Part shown: piece after piece, positions 25,504 through 34,883 of the stretch
Layout of the letters: each line of letters opens with the position of its first letter
How positions within the stretch are numbered: position 1 is the first letter of the stretch
DNA from: Neptuniibacter victor
GTDB taxonomy: Bacteria; Pseudomonadota; Gammaproteobacteria; Pseudomonadales; Balneatricaceae
Length of the DNA stretch: 64,000 nucleotides
Reading direction: 5' to 3'
Assembly: GCA_027943745.1 (NCBI GenBank)
Contig: AP025763.1
Coordinates: 310,001 to 374,000 of the forward strand
Position numbers and translations under genes: made by a program
The notes under the pieces: model-generated
What the model was told of the DNA's origin: nothing
The model's database searches: none
The model's input: the letters and a program-made list of their open reading frames with translations, nothing else

Positions 25504-26838
25504 TTACAGTATGTAGTGACTTAGATCTTCGTCTTGACTAAGCTCGCTCAATTGTTGATCGACGAAGGCACGGTTAACGGTAATTGTCTGTCCAGAGCAG
25601 TCGGAGGCTGAAAATGATAGCTCTTCCAATAGACGTTCCATCATCGTGTGCAAACGACGTGCGCCAATATTTTCGGTGCTTTCATTGACTTCAAAAGCGA
25701 GTTCCGCCACGCGGTGGATGCCATCGTCAGTAAATTCAACATCGACACCTTCCGTGTTAAGAAGTGCTTTGTATTGCTCGGTTAACGAAGCATTGGGTTC
25801 TTTAAGGATGCGGCGGAAGTCATCAGGCGTTAGCGCGTTTAGCTCTACTCGAATAGGTAAGCGACCTTGTAGCTCTGGAATAAGATCCGATGGTTTAGAA
25901 AGGTGGAACGCGCCAGAGGCGATAAACAGGATGTGATCTGTTTTGATCATTCCATATTTAGTACTGACCGTGCAGCCTTCTATCAGGGGTAACAGGTCAC
26001 GCTGCACACCTTCGCGCGATACTTCACCGCTATTGTTTGAGCCGTTTTTACATACTTTATCGATCTCATCTAAGAAAACGATACCGTGCTGTTCAACCAA
26101 TTCAACGGCGTTTTGCTTAAGCTCGTCTTCTTTGACCAAATTAGCGGCTTCTTCATCCGTCAGCATTTTGAAGGCTTCTTTTATCTTCATCCGGCGTGAC
26201 TGTTTCTTGCCACCGTTCATTCCGGAGAACATGCCTTGCAGCTGATTGGTCATCTCTTCCATGCCTGGAGGAGCCATGATTTCGACACCCATTTGCGGTG
26301 GAGCTACATCGATATCGATCTCTTTGTCGTCCAGCTGTCCTTCACGCAGCTTTTTGCGGAAAACTTGACGCGTTGCGCTGTCTTCTTGTTTTTCAGGTTG
26401 CTCACCTAAGTTAGCGGGTCTTGCGGGTGGAAGCAGGGCGTCAAGAATACGCTCTTCGGCGGCTTCTTCCGCACGGAAGCGAACTTTTTCCATCTCTGTT
26501 TCGCGAAGCAGCTTGATCGACATATCAACTAAGTCACGGATGATCGTTTCAACATCACGGCCGACATAGCCAACTTCTGTGAATTTAGTTGCTTCAATTT
26601 TGATAAAAGGGGCGTTAGCTAGTTTTGCCAATCGACGGGCAATTTCAGTTTTACCAACACCGGTAGGGCCAATCATCAGGATGTTTTTGGGAGTGACTTC
26701 AGTACGTAGCTCGTCATTAAGCTGCATACGGCGCCAGCGGTTTCTCAGCGCGATAGCAACTGCGCGTTTAGCTTCATCTTGTCCGATGATGTGGCGATCC
26801 AGCTCGGATACAATTTCACGTGGGGTCATGTTAGACAT
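25504..26838 (-). CDS. hslU: HslU, ATPase subunit of the HslVU protease
   Basis: 444 residues of a AAA+ unfoldase that feeds substrates to HslV. The Walker A motif is GPTGVGKTE, Walker B is IVFLDEIDK, and the pore loop is GYVGRDV. The I-domain (about 110-230) is present and the C-terminus ends YIL, as needed to dock on HslV. It lies 11 bases after hslV and shares its promoter. Confidence 0.97.
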   Translation of the reverse strand: MSNMTPREIVSELDRHIIGQDEAKRAVAIALRNRWRRMQLNDELRTEVTPKNILMIGPTGVGKTEIARRLAKLANAPFIKIEATKFTEVGYVGRDVETIIRDLVDMSIKLLRETEMEKVRFRAEEAAEERILDALLPPARPANLGEQPEKQEDSATRQVFRKKLREGQLDDKEIDIDVAPPQMGVEIMAPPGMEEMTNQLQGMFSGMNGGKKQSRRMKIKEAFKMLTDEEAANLVKEDELKQNAVELVEQHGIVFLDEIDKVCKNGSNNSGEVSREGVQRDLLPLIEGCTVSTKYGMIKTDHILFIASGAFHLSKPSDLIPELQGRLPIRVELNALTPDDFRRILKEPNASLTEQYKALLNTEGVDVEFTDDGIHRVAELAFEVNESTENIGARRLHTMMERLLEELSFSASDCSGQTITVNRAFVDQQLSELSQDEDLSHYIL

Positions 26839-26849
26839 ATGTTAGCTCC

Positions 26850-27383
26850 TTAGCTGGCAGCAGAATCGAGTTGTTCGATGGTTAGATTTCCGTTGGTGAA
26901 GACGCAGATACCTGCTGCAATATGCAAGCTTTTTTCGACGATCTCCTTTGCGCCTAAGTCTGTGTTATCAGTTAATGCGCGAGCGGCAGCTAGAGCAAAG
27001 TTACCGCCCGAGCCAATAGCAATGACGCCATCTTCGGGCTCGATTACATCCCCGCTTCCTGATATGAGATAGGTCTTTTCTTTATTCGCAACGAGCATGA
27101 GAGCTTCTAAGCGACGGAGTACGCGGTCGCTTCTCCATTCGCGAGCAAGATGAATGACGGCATTAACGATGTTGCCTTGGTGTTTTTCTAATTGCTGCTC
27201 GAAAAGGTCGCGTAATGTGATAGCGTCAGCTGTAGAACCAGCAAAACCAGTAATAACAGCATGCTTGGTGAGCACGTTTACTTTTTTTGCGCTGCCTTTC
27301 ATGACTGTATTGCCTAATGAAACTTGGCCATCACCACCGACGACCACTTTATCTCCGCGGCGTACCGATACAATCGTTGTCAT
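26850..27383 (-). CDS. hslV: HslV, peptidase subunit of the HslVU protease
   Basis: 177 residues. The mature enzyme begins with the catalytic Thr2 after Met removal (MTTIVSVRR). [12 protein letters not shown] and the Lys in GSAKKV complete the proteasome-like active site. It degrades misfolded and short-lived proteins, such as cell-division inhibitors in E. coli. A heat-shock promoter lies about 95 bases upstream and its leader contains a hairpin. Confidence 0.97.
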   Translation of the reverse strand: MTTIVSVRRGDKVVVGGDGQVSLGNTVMKGSAKKVNVLTKHAVITGFAGSTADAITLRDLFEQQLEKHQGNIVNAVIHLAREWRSDRVLRRLEALMLVANKEKTYLISGSGDVIEPEDGVIAIGSGGNFALAAARALTDNTDLGAKEIVEKSLHIAAGICVFTNGNLTIEQLDSAAS

Positions 27384-27417
27384 TTTCTGCTCCTAGAGTG
27401 GGAGTTTGTATTAGAGC

Positions 27418-27452
27418 GCATTACGTATAAAGCGATGTAAAGGTCGTAATGC
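27418..27452 (-). promoter_or_regulatory. Inverted repeat in the hslVU leader
   Basis: GCATTACG (27418-27425) and CGTAATGC (27445-27452), perfect 8-bp arms with a 19-base loop, between the sigma32-type promoter and the hslV start. In E. coli a stem-loop in the hslVU 5' untranslated region is reported to raise expression; this may be its counterpart. Confidence 0.5.
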
Positions 27453-27476
27453 GGCTTGCGTTATGGGTTTACAGAA

Positions 27477-27504
27477 AGATGGTGACGCTGAGATGAATTT
27501 CAAG
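27477..27504 (-). promoter_or_regulatory. Sigma32 (heat-shock) promoter of hslVU
   Basis: Read on the minus strand: CTTGAAA (27504-27498), a 13-base spacer, then CACCATCT (27484-27477). The sigma32 consensus is CTTGAAA-N11-15-CCCCATNT, so only one fixed position differs. Transcription would begin about 85 bases upstream of the hslV start. Confidence 0.8.
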
Positions 27505-27565
27505 GCTTTTTGTCGTAAAAGCCTTCTTTAAGAAAACGAATGGATGGTAGGGGGACGTATCTAAA

Positions 27566-28204
27566 TTATTGTTTGATGCGTAATGGTTGAATGTTCTGTT
27601 GTACCAGTTTGTCATAAGCTTTGGATAAGCGTGAGCGGTTATCGAAAGGCCCTAAACGAACGCGGTACCATGTTGTACCGTCTTTGTTTTTACTGGTATC
27701 TGTATGGACGTTGGGTAGTCCAAGTAAAATTAACTGAGCACGCATTCTTTCCGCATCGGCTTTTGCTTTAAAAGAACCCGCTTGCAGCAGATATGATTGC
27801 TGGCTTTTAGCGTCTTTTGGTGTCGATTTATAGGCATCGACTTTGGCGGTTTCGACTTCGCTTTTTTTCAGCATCTCGTAAAATTCAAAACGCTTAGTAT
27901 CATTTTGGTTGGTCGACTTTTCTGTCACTGGCGCTTTGTTCTTCGCAGGGACTTTTTCAGTGACCTTGTTTGTTGTTTTAGGAGTGCTTTTGGCTATTGG
28001 GGTATGTTTTTCACTGCCTGGTTCTACTTGTGTAAGCTTGAAAAGGCCAAAGCTAAGGCCTCCCAGTAAAAGCAAAGTGATTGCGAGTAAGCCTGTTGGG
28101 AAACGCCTTTTTGTTTTGGGCGCTGCTTTCTTAGGGCTTGGTCGCGAGCGGCTAGCTGACGCAGAGCCGCGTTTGTTTTTTGCATAATCCTTGCGGGAGG
28201 CCAT
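27566..28204 (-). CDS. SPOR-domain, FtsN-like membrane protein
   Basis: 212 residues. A very basic N-terminal cytoplasmic tail (1-36) is followed by one membrane helix (about 37-59), a Lys/Thr/Pro-rich linker and a C-terminal SPOR domain (about 137-212, QSYLLQAGSFKAKADAERMRAQL and WYRVRLGPF). SPOR domains bind denuded septal glycan. This is the position of FtsN-like proteins between argS and hslV in many gammaproteobacteria. A hairpin at 27502-27525 follows the gene and touches the hslVU promoter. Confidence 0.88.
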   Translation of the reverse strand: MASRKDYAKNKRGSASASRSRPSPKKAAPKTKRRFPTGLLAITLLLLGGLSFGLFKLTQVEPGSEKHTPIAKSTPKTTNKVTEKVPAKNKAPVTEKSTNQNDTKRFEFYEMLKKSEVETAKVDAYKSTPKDAKSQQSYLLQAGSFKAKADAERMRAQLILLGLPNVHTDTSKNKDGTTWYRVRLGPFDNRSRLSKAYDKLVQQNIQPLRIKQ

Positions 28205-28208
28205 GGTT

Positions 28209-29894
28209 TTACATCTGCTCCGGTGCTGTTACGCCCAGCAGATCTAGACCATTTGCTAGTACGTGTCGAACGGCAACGGCCAAAGTTAGGCGAGCATTAC
28301 GAATATCGGAATCATCAACCAGCGTTTTTTCCGAATTGTAATAGGTGTGGAAATCACCTGCTAACTCTTTAAGGTAGTTGGCGATCTGGTGTGGTTCTCG
28401 AGCAGTGGCTGCATTTTTTACAACCTCAGGGTAGCGCCCTAGGTTGATAACAAGGTTTTTCTCAGATTCAAGCTCTAAATGGGTCAGTGCTGCTTTACCT
28501 GTCTCTAAATCCCAGGTTAGGTCGTTCTCCGCCAGTTTGCGGAAGATTGAGCAGACGCGTGCATGTGCATACTGAATGTAATAAACAGGGTTGTCCGCAG
28601 ACTGAGATCGAGCAAGGTCTATATCAAATGTTAGATGGCTATCTGATTTTCTTGCGGCTAAGAAATAACGTGTCGCATCGCGACCGACTTCATCAATTAG
28701 ATCGCGGAGGGTTAAATAGCTGCCGGCACGCTTCGAGATTTTAACCTCTTCGCCCCCACGCATTACTGTAACCATTTGGTGTAATACATAATCAGGCCAT
28801 CCTTTAGGGATGCCTACGTCTAGAGCCTGCAGTCCAGCGCGTACACGCGTAATGGTGCTGTGGTGATCTGCGCCTTGTTCATTTAAAACACATTCGAAAC
28901 CGCGTTGCCATTTGTCGAGGTGGTAAGCTACGTCAGGTACGAAGTAAGTGTAACCGCCATCAGTCTTACGCATGACTCGGTCTTTATCATCACCAAAGTC
29001 TGTCGTGCGCAACCATAATGCGCCGCCATCTTCGTATGTAAAACCGTTTTTGATGAGTGTTTGAACGGCCGCTTCTACTTTTCCTTCAGAATAAAGTGAA
29101 GATTCGAGGAAGTAGACATCAAAATCCACAGCGAAGGCTTTTAAGTCTAAGTCTTGTTCGCGGCGAAGATAAGCAACGGCAAAGTGACGAATTGACTCTA
29201 AGTCATCTGCATCTTTAGCGCCGGTAAACGATTGGTCTTCGGATTTTACAGTGTCTCCTTGCATGTAGCTTTCGGCGAGATCAACGATGTAATCTCCACG
29301 GTAACCATCTTCTGGCCAGCTAGCATCATCAGGCGTTAGGTTTTTACAACGGGCTTGAACGGAGAGGGCTAAGTTGTTGATCTGCTGGCCCGCATCGTTG
29401 TAATAGAATTCACGTGTAACATCCCAGCCATTCGCGTCCATAATACGGCAGAGGCAATCGCCGACAGCAGCGCCGCGGCCATGACCAATATGTAGAGGTC
29501 CTGTTGGGTTTGCTGAAACAAACTCAACTTGAACTTTTTTACCTGCGCCATCGTTATTGCGGCCGTAGTTCTCTTTTTGATCAAGAATGGTGGTTATTAA
29601 ACTGTTGGTAGAGGCTTCACTAATAAAAAAGTTAATAAAACCAGGGCCCGCAATTTCAGTTCGCGTTAGGTTTTCTGATTGAGGCAGTGCAGCGACAAGC
29701 TTCTCAGCTAGTTGACGTGGATTGCTGCGTGCAGGCTTTGCTAACGTGAGCGCAATATTAGATGCGTAATCGCCGTGGCTTTTGTCGCGCGTGTTCTCAA
29801 CCATAATGTTGGGTCGCACATCGCTTGGTAGCGTGCCGTTTTCAATCAGTGTTTTAAGGGCAGAATCAATCAGTCCTGCAATAACTTGTTTCAT
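28209..29894 (-). CDS. argS: Arginyl-tRNA synthetase
   Basis: 561 residues from ATG 29894; the frame stays open to 29969 but family members begin at MKQVIAGLI. It is a class I synthetase with the HIGH motif as [13 protein letters not shown], the second motif as VKISKRAG, an N-terminal ArgS additional domain and the DALR anticodon-binding C-terminus. It charges tRNA-Arg. It lies between priA and the SPOR gene, 4 bases from the latter. Confidence 0.97.
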   Translation of the reverse strand: MKQVIAGLIDSALKTLIENGTLPSDVRPNIMVENTRDKSHGDYASNIALTLAKPARSNPRQLAEKLVAALPQSENLTRTEIAGPGFINFFISEASTNSLITTILDQKENYGRNNDGAGKKVQVEFVSANPTGPLHIGHGRGAAVGDCLCRIMDANGWDVTREFYYNDAGQQINNLALSVQARCKNLTPDDASWPEDGYRGDYIVDLAESYMQGDTVKSEDQSFTGAKDADDLESIRHFAVAYLRREQDLDLKAFAVDFDVYFLESSLYSEGKVEAAVQTLIKNGFTYEDGGALWLRTTDFGDDKDRVMRKTDGGYTYFVPDVAYHLDKWQRGFECVLNEQGADHHSTITRVRAGLQALDVGIPKGWPDYVLHQMVTVMRGGEEVKISKRAGSYLTLRDLIDEVGRDATRYFLAARKSDSHLTFDIDLARSQSADNPVYYIQYAHARVCSIFRKLAENDLTWDLETGKAALTHLELESEKNLVINLGRYPEVVKNAATAREPHQIANYLKELAGDFHTYYNSEKTLVDDSDIRNARLTLAVAVRHVLANGLDLLGVTAPEQM

Positions 29895-30056
29895 TAGTGT
29901 ACATATACCGTTTGGGTGAATCGGTGGGTCATGAGACGTTTTAGATTGTGTGGCGGAGTAATCACCCACTACCTATCATCGGAGTTCGACCTCTAAAGAA
30001 CCGTGCATTATCCCTGTTAATCGGCGCCTTGTTAAGGGGGCAGGGCACTCTTCTGC

Positions 30057-32252
30057 TTAAAAAGTATCCGCTGGGTCAACATCTATTGACCAGCGAACCT
30101 TGCGCGCCTCTTTATTCTGCTCCAAGTACCAGCAGAGGTTGGCTAACAATTGATGCAGTGCTTTGCGGTTTTCTGCGTATATCATCAGTTGCGCTCTATG
30201 CATGCCTGCTCGCTTTTCCATGGGTGACGGGAATGGTCCAATCCAATGGACACCGTGGGGAAGTAGCATGTCATCTTCTAATTGCTGTCTTAGAGCGCCT
30301 AGGAATGATTCCGCTCTATATTGTGTGGTAGTTTCGGCGCGGAGTAAGGCGTAATGGGTATAAGGTGGAAGCTGGGCTATACGGCGATTATGCAGTTCCT
30401 CTTGAGCGAACGCGCTGTAACCATGTTCTACCAGTGTCTGTAAAATGGGGTGGTCTGCGTGATAAGTTTGCATCATAACGGTCCCAGGGTGATCTGCTCT
30501 TCCTGCACGTCCCGCTACCTGCAAAATGAGTTGTGCCGTTCGTTCCATCCCTCTGAAATCTGCGCTGAATAAGCCGCTGTCAGCATTAATGATGGCCACC
30601 AAAGTGACTTTGGGGAAATGGTGCCCTTTCGCCAGCATCTGTGTCCCGACTAATATACAGGGGGCTCCAGTGTTTACTTGATTCATGATGTCATGCATCG
30701 CGTCTTTACGTTGAGTGCTGTCGCGATCAACACGTATCACGGGGAAGTCAGGAAATAGATTCTGTAAAGCTTGTTCGCTTCGTTCAGTGCCAACACCGAC
30801 CGGTTGTATTTGATCACTGTTGCATTCCGGGCATCGCTGAGGAATGCCTTGCTGCTTATCACAGTGATGGCAATGCAAATGGGGTGGACTCTTATGCAGT
30901 GTCATATGAGCGTCGCACCGAGTGCAATCGGCGATCCATCCGCAATCATTACAAGATAGTGTGGGTGAGTAGCCTCTTCTGTTAAGGAATACAAGAACTT
31001 GAGTGCCTGCGTTGAGATGTTGGCCAATCGCGGTGACTAGCTGGTTAGAAAGGCCTTCGCTTAATTTTTCCTGTCTAATGTCTAGCAGTTTGAATGCTGG
31101 AGGTGCTGAATTGCCCGCTCTTTGGGTCATTTTTAGCCATTGGTAACGCCCTTCAACCGCATTGTGGAGTGTCTCTAAAGAGGGGGTGGCGCTACCTAGT
31201 ATGACAGGCGTGTTTTCAGAGCGCGCTCGCATCACCGAGAGGTCTCGCGCTGAATAACGAAAACCGTCCTGTTGTTTGAAAGAGGGGTCGTGTTCCTCGT
31301 CGATTATGATAATGCCTGGTGTTTTTAGGGGGGTGAAGATGGCTGACCGTGTGCCAATAACTATACGAGCAATGCCTTCTCTTGCTTGAAGCCATGCATC
31401 AAGTCGTTGTCTGTCAGTTAAATTGGAGTGCAAGATGGCAATCGGTACTCCAAATCTTTTTTTAAAGCGCGAGACGGTTTGAGGTGTAAGTCCTATTTCT
31501 GGTACGAGTATAAGTGCCTGCTTGCCTGCTCTTAGGGCTTTCTCGATAGCTTGTAGGTAGATTTCTGTTTTACCCGAGCCGGTAATGCCTTCAATGAGGC
31601 TGACAGAAAAGCCCTCGTGTTTATTAATTTGTGCAAGCGTTGTTTGTTGTTCTGGGTTCAGTGTTAAAGGTGCTTCGTGAAGTATATTTTCAATGGCTAG
31701 CTTATGCTCACGATGAAAGCTTTCTACGAGAGATTTTTTCTCCAATGCTGAAAGTGATTGGGTGTTGCCGCCTTCAGCTCGGATAGCATCCTCACTGATG
31801 CCTTGAGGATGCTCCAGGATCAATGTAAGGAGCTCTCTTTGGCGTAGGGCATTGGCTTTCAGCTGTGAAATTGTTGCACCTTCTTTGCTACGCCATAGCG
31901 TCTCATGCTGGTGTTCGCAGGCATGGCCCTTGCGAAGGAGTACTGGAATCGCTTGCTGTAAGGCATCTCCTTCAGGGTGCTGATAATAGCTAGCTGCCCA
32001 ACGCGCCAGTTTAAACAGATGTTGAGGTAGAGGAGGTGTAGTATCTAGCCTTTTTTTTGCACGCTTAAGTTTGTTGATTGCAAAGTCACTTGTATCGCTA
32101 ACCTCTACTAAAATGCCGATTACATCGCGCTTGCCAAAAGGAACTAATAAGCGAATACCCGGTTCTAAATCAGCGTTATCTTCGTCACTTGGCGGCAAGT
32201 AATCGAACAGGCGGCGTAATGGGCTAGGTATGGCGAGGCGTAAAATGATCAT
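30057..32252 (-). CDS. priA: Primosomal protein N', replication restart helicase PriA
   Basis: 731 residues. An N-terminal fork-binding domain is followed by a superfamily 2 helicase with Walker A GITGSGKTE and box II DEEH. A zinc-binding insert has four Cys pairs (from SCNDCGWIADCTRCDAH to CPEC), and the later motifs include GVGTERSEQ and QVAGRAGRA. It reloads the replicative helicase at stalled forks. It starts a minus-strand series with argS and is divergent from rpmE. Confidence 0.97.
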   Translation of the reverse strand: MIILRLAIPSPLRRLFDYLPPSDEDNADLEPGIRLLVPFGKRDVIGILVEVSDTSDFAINKLKRAKKRLDTTPPLPQHLFKLARWAASYYQHPEGDALQQAIPVLLRKGHACEHQHETLWRSKEGATISQLKANALRQRELLTLILEHPQGISEDAIRAEGGNTQSLSALEKKSLVESFHREHKLAIENILHEAPLTLNPEQQTTLAQINKHEGFSVSLIEGITGSGKTEIYLQAIEKALRAGKQALILVPEIGLTPQTVSRFKKRFGVPIAILHSNLTDRQRLDAWLQAREGIARIVIGTRSAIFTPLKTPGIIIIDEEHDPSFKQQDGFRYSARDLSVMRARSENTPVILGSATPSLETLHNAVEGRYQWLKMTQRAGNSAPPAFKLLDIRQEKLSEGLSNQLVTAIGQHLNAGTQVLVFLNRRGYSPTLSCNDCGWIADCTRCDAHMTLHKSPPHLHCHHCDKQQGIPQRCPECNSDQIQPVGVGTERSEQALQNLFPDFPVIRVDRDSTQRKDAMHDIMNQVNTGAPCILVGTQMLAKGHHFPKVTLVAIINADSGLFSADFRGMERTAQLILQVAGRAGRADHPGTVMMQTYHADHPILQTLVEHGYSAFAQEELHNRRIAQLPPYTHYALLRAETTTQYRAESFLGALRQQLEDDMLLPHGVHWIGPFPSPMEKRAGMHRAQLMIYAENRKALHQLLANLCWYLEQNKEARKVRWSIDVDPADTF

Positions 32253-32289
32253 AATTACTTTGGTTGCTCATTTTTTAAGCGTTTTTAAG

Positions 32290-32318
32290 TTGATATGCGT
32301 TATATGCATGCGTATAAT
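32290..32318 (+). promoter_or_regulatory. Sigma70 promoter of rpmE
   Basis: TTGATA (32290-32295), a 17-base spacer and TATAAT (32313-32318), a near-consensus promoter about 100 bases upstream of the rpmE start, as expected for a ribosomal protein gene. Confidence 0.8.
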
Positions 32319-32420
32319 CCGCCGCCTATCTTAACGTACCGGTGATTTTAGCTGGTAGTTTAAATCAATGCGGTGCCTGGCAGAAGATCAGGTGGCGGCA
32401 TGAATATTATGAGGTTTACC

Positions 32421-32636
32421 ATGAAAGCTGATATCCATCCTAATTACGTTGAAATTTCTGCTACTTGTTCTTGCGGAAATGTTGTTAAAACTAAATCAAC
32501 GCTAGGTAAAGATCTGCACTTAGATGTTTGCTCCGCTTGCCACCCTTTCTACACAGGTAAGCAGAAAGAAGCTACTTCTGGTGGTCGTATCGATCGTTTC
32601 AACAAGCGTTTCGGCGCTCGCGGCGTGAAAAAATAA
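32421..32636 (+). CDS. rpmE: 50S ribosomal protein L31 (zinc-binding type)
   Basis: 71 residues from ATG 32421 after GAGG; upstream in-frame codons would add 16 residues unlike the family. Four zinc ligands are visible: Cys16 and Cys18 in CSC, Cys37 and Cys40 in CSAC. This is the zinc-containing C+ form. The zinc-free paralogue RpmE2, used under zinc limitation, is not in this window. The nuclease gene starts 11 bases later and may be co-transcribed. Confidence 0.97.
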   Translation: MKADIHPNYVEISATCSCGNVVKTKSTLGKDLHLDVCSACHPFYTGKQKEATSGGRIDRFNKRFGARGVKK

Positions 32637-32647
32637 GTAACGCTCCA

Positions 32648-33433
32648 ATGAGAATTCTGAAAAAGGCGCTTCCTATATGGGGCGCCTTTTTTATTGCCTG
32701 CCATTCTCAGGTCTTTGCGCAATGTGGTAATGCTTCGCTGTCTGAGCCGGTTGTTATCGCTCATGTTTATGATGGCGATACGGTGAAACTTGAGGATGGG
32801 CGAAGAGTTCGCCTTATCGGTTTGAATGCTACTGAGGTGGGTAAAGATGGAAGGGAGAGTGAGCCTTGGGCTGATGCCGCTACCTATAGGTTAAAAGCGA
32901 TTTTAGGTGAAGGTGCTGCGAGACTCTCTTTGGGTGTGCAGAAACAGGATAGGTATAAACGCTGGTTGGGGCATCTATATATTAACGGTGAGCTACTGGC
33001 TGAGCGTTTGCTGAAAGAGGGGCTGGCTTATCATATTAATATCCCACCAAATTCTGTTTTTTCAGAATGTTTGAAAGCAGCTGAGCTTGAGGCGGCCGAA
33101 GAAAAGAGAGGTTTGTGGCAAACGTCTCCTTGGCGAGCAATATCAAGTTTGAAGGATAATGAATCGGGTTTCAGGTTGCTGAAAGGAAAGGTAACTGCTC
33201 TTAAATCTATTCGATCAGGCTGGATTCTAGAGATCGATGATCTGCTGGCGGTTAAGATTAGTCGTGCAGTAGGGAGCAGTTTTTTAGCAGTTTTGGACTC
33301 GCCTAATCTTATTGGCCGAACTATCGCTGTGCGTGGTTGGATTCGCCCTAAAGCAGTTAATGCTCCTGCTCATTATCAGCCGTGGTTTATGGTTCTTACC
33401 CATAAAGTGCATCTTCAACCCCACTTTTTTTAG
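32648..33433 (+). CDS. Exported staphylococcal-nuclease-like protein with C-terminal extension
   Basis: 261 residues. A signal peptide (about 1-24, ending FAQ) precedes a thermonuclease domain (about 33-158): VYDGDTVKLEDGRRVRLIGL with the metal aspartate and first catalytic Arg, the KQDRYKRWLGHL segment with the second Arg, and a closing EKRGLW. The last ~100 residues form a second beta-rich unit (KGKVTALKSIRSGWILEI, TIAVRGWIRPK) that looks like an OB fold. It probably cuts nucleic acid in the periplasm or outside. P. aeruginosa has a nuclease gene in this same place. Confidence 0.88.
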   Translation: MRILKKALPIWGAFFIACHSQVFAQCGNASLSEPVVIAHVYDGDTVKLEDGRRVRLIGLNATEVGKDGRESEPWADAATYRLKAILGEGAARLSLGVQKQDRYKRWLGHLYINGELLAERLLKEGLAYHINIPPNSVFSECLKAAELEAAEEKRGLWQTSPWRAISSLKDNESGFRLLKGKVTALKSIRSGWILEIDDLLAVKISRAVGSSFLAVLDSPNLIGRTIAVRGWIRPKAVNAPAHYQPWFMVLTHKVHLQPHFF

Positions 33434-33550
33434 TACTTTAGATTTAACTGACCGAAAAAACACCAATTGAATGATTATGGTAGTTGTTCGCTAAATTCCT
33501 TTTCTATATAGTTCAGGGTTCGACTTTTTAACTAGATTGGAACAGCAGCT

Positions 33551-34798
33551 ATGTCTGATGATATGAAACAAGCCGCACTTGATTACCATGAGTTTCCTCG
33601 TCCAGGTAAGATCAGTGTGGAACTATCTACGCCAGCTGAATCTCAGCTTGATCTTTCTTTGGCGTACAGCCCAGGTGTAGCTGAGCCGGTTCGTGAAATT
33701 GCTAAGGATCCTGAAAACGCATACCGTTACACGGCAAAAGGTAACTTAGTTGCAGTAATTACAAACGGTTCAGCAATTTTAGGCCTAGGTGATTTAGGTC
33801 CTTTGGCTTCTAAGCCTGTAATGGAAGGTAAGTCACTGCTGTTCAAGCGCTTTGCCGGTTTGGATTCTATTGATATTGAAGTAGATGCTGAAAGCCCGCA
33901 GGCGTTTATTGATACTGTGGCACGTATTGCTGATACATTTGGCGGTATTAACTTAGAAGATATTAAAGCACCTGAGTGTTTTGAAATTGAGCGCGTTTTG
34001 ATTGAGCGTTGTAATATCCCTGTATTCCACGATGATCAGCACGGTACTGCGATTGTAACTGCTGCTGGTATGATCAGTGCGTTGGAAGTTGCTGGTAAAA
34101 CGCTAGAAGAAGCATCAATTGTTTGTCTAGGTGCGGGTGCTGCAGCAAATGCGTGCATGAAGCTGCTAGTTAACATGGGTGCTAAGATCGAAAATATCTA
34201 CATGATCGATCGTACAGGTGTTATCCATTCTGGCCGTGAAAACCTTACACCAGAAAAAGCTGCGTTTGCATCTGAAACTGATAAGCGTACCTTGGATGAT
34301 GCAATTGAAGGTGCTGACGTTTTTGTTGGTCTGTCAGGTCCAAACCTTCTTTCTGCTGAGCAGTTAACTAAAATGGCTGCTAACCCTGTTGTGTTTGCGT
34401 GTGCAAACCCAGATCCAGAGATTCGTCCTGAACTTGCGCATGAAACGCGCGATGACGTGATCATGGCGACAGGTCGTTCTGACTACCCTAACCAGGTAAA
34501 TAACGTATTGGGCTTCCCATTCATCTTCCGTGGTGCAATGGATGTTCGTGCGACAGCAATCAATGAAGAGATGAAAGCAGCAGCTGTTCGTGCTCTAGTT
34601 GATCTTGCTAAGCAGCCTGTTACTCAGGAAGTGCTAGATGCTTACGGCCTAGAGTCTCTTGAATTTGGTGCGGGTTACATTATCCCTAAAGCAACAGATT
34701 CTCGCTTGTTGGGTGCTGTATCTACTGCAGTTGCTCAAGCGGCGATTGATTCCGGCGTGGCGCGTTTGCCAATGCCTGAGAATTATCCTCTTTCATAA
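33551..34798 (+). CDS. NAD(P)-dependent malic enzyme, short form
   Basis: 415 residues. It decarboxylates malate to pyruvate and links the TCA cycle to pyruvate. YSPGVAEPVREI and AYRYTAKGNLVAVITNGSA mark the N-terminal domain, FHDDQHGTAIV the metal/substrate site and CLGAGAAANA the cofactor fold. It lacks the phosphotransacetylase-like C-terminal domain of E. coli MaeB (759 residues), as in pseudomonads. The start ATG 33551 is preceded by GGAACAG. It is followed by a good terminator and is convergent with mrcA. Confidence 0.93.
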   Translation: MSDDMKQAALDYHEFPRPGKISVELSTPAESQLDLSLAYSPGVAEPVREIAKDPENAYRYTAKGNLVAVITNGSAILGLGDLGPLASKPVMEGKSLLFKRFAGLDSIDIEVDAESPQAFIDTVARIADTFGGINLEDIKAPECFEIERVLIERCNIPVFHDDQHGTAIVTAAGMISALEVAGKTLEEASIVCLGAGAAANACMKLLVNMGAKIENIYMIDRTGVIHSGRENLTPEKAAFASETDKRTLDDAIEGADVFVGLSGPNLLSAEQLTKMAANPVVFACANPDPEIRPELAHETRDDVIMATGRSDYPNQVNNVLGFPFIFRGAMDVRATAINEEMKAAAVRALVDLAKQPVTQEVLDAYGLESLEFGAGYIIPKATDSRLLGAVSTAVAQAAIDSGVARLPMPENYPLS

Positions 34799-34822
34799 GC
34801 ATTGCTTATTGAAGTGAAAACA

Positions 34823-34846
34823 AAACCGGCTCATGCCGGTTTTTTT
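34823..34846 (+). terminator. Terminator of the malic enzyme gene
   Basis: AAACCGGC (34823-34830) pairs with GCCGGTTT (34835-34842), loop TCAT, followed by a T-run. The A-run in front allows some action for mrcA on the other strand. Confidence 0.88.
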
Positions 34847-34883
34847 GTGCTCATGTGAAAGCATATGAAAGAGTAGAAGCGCT

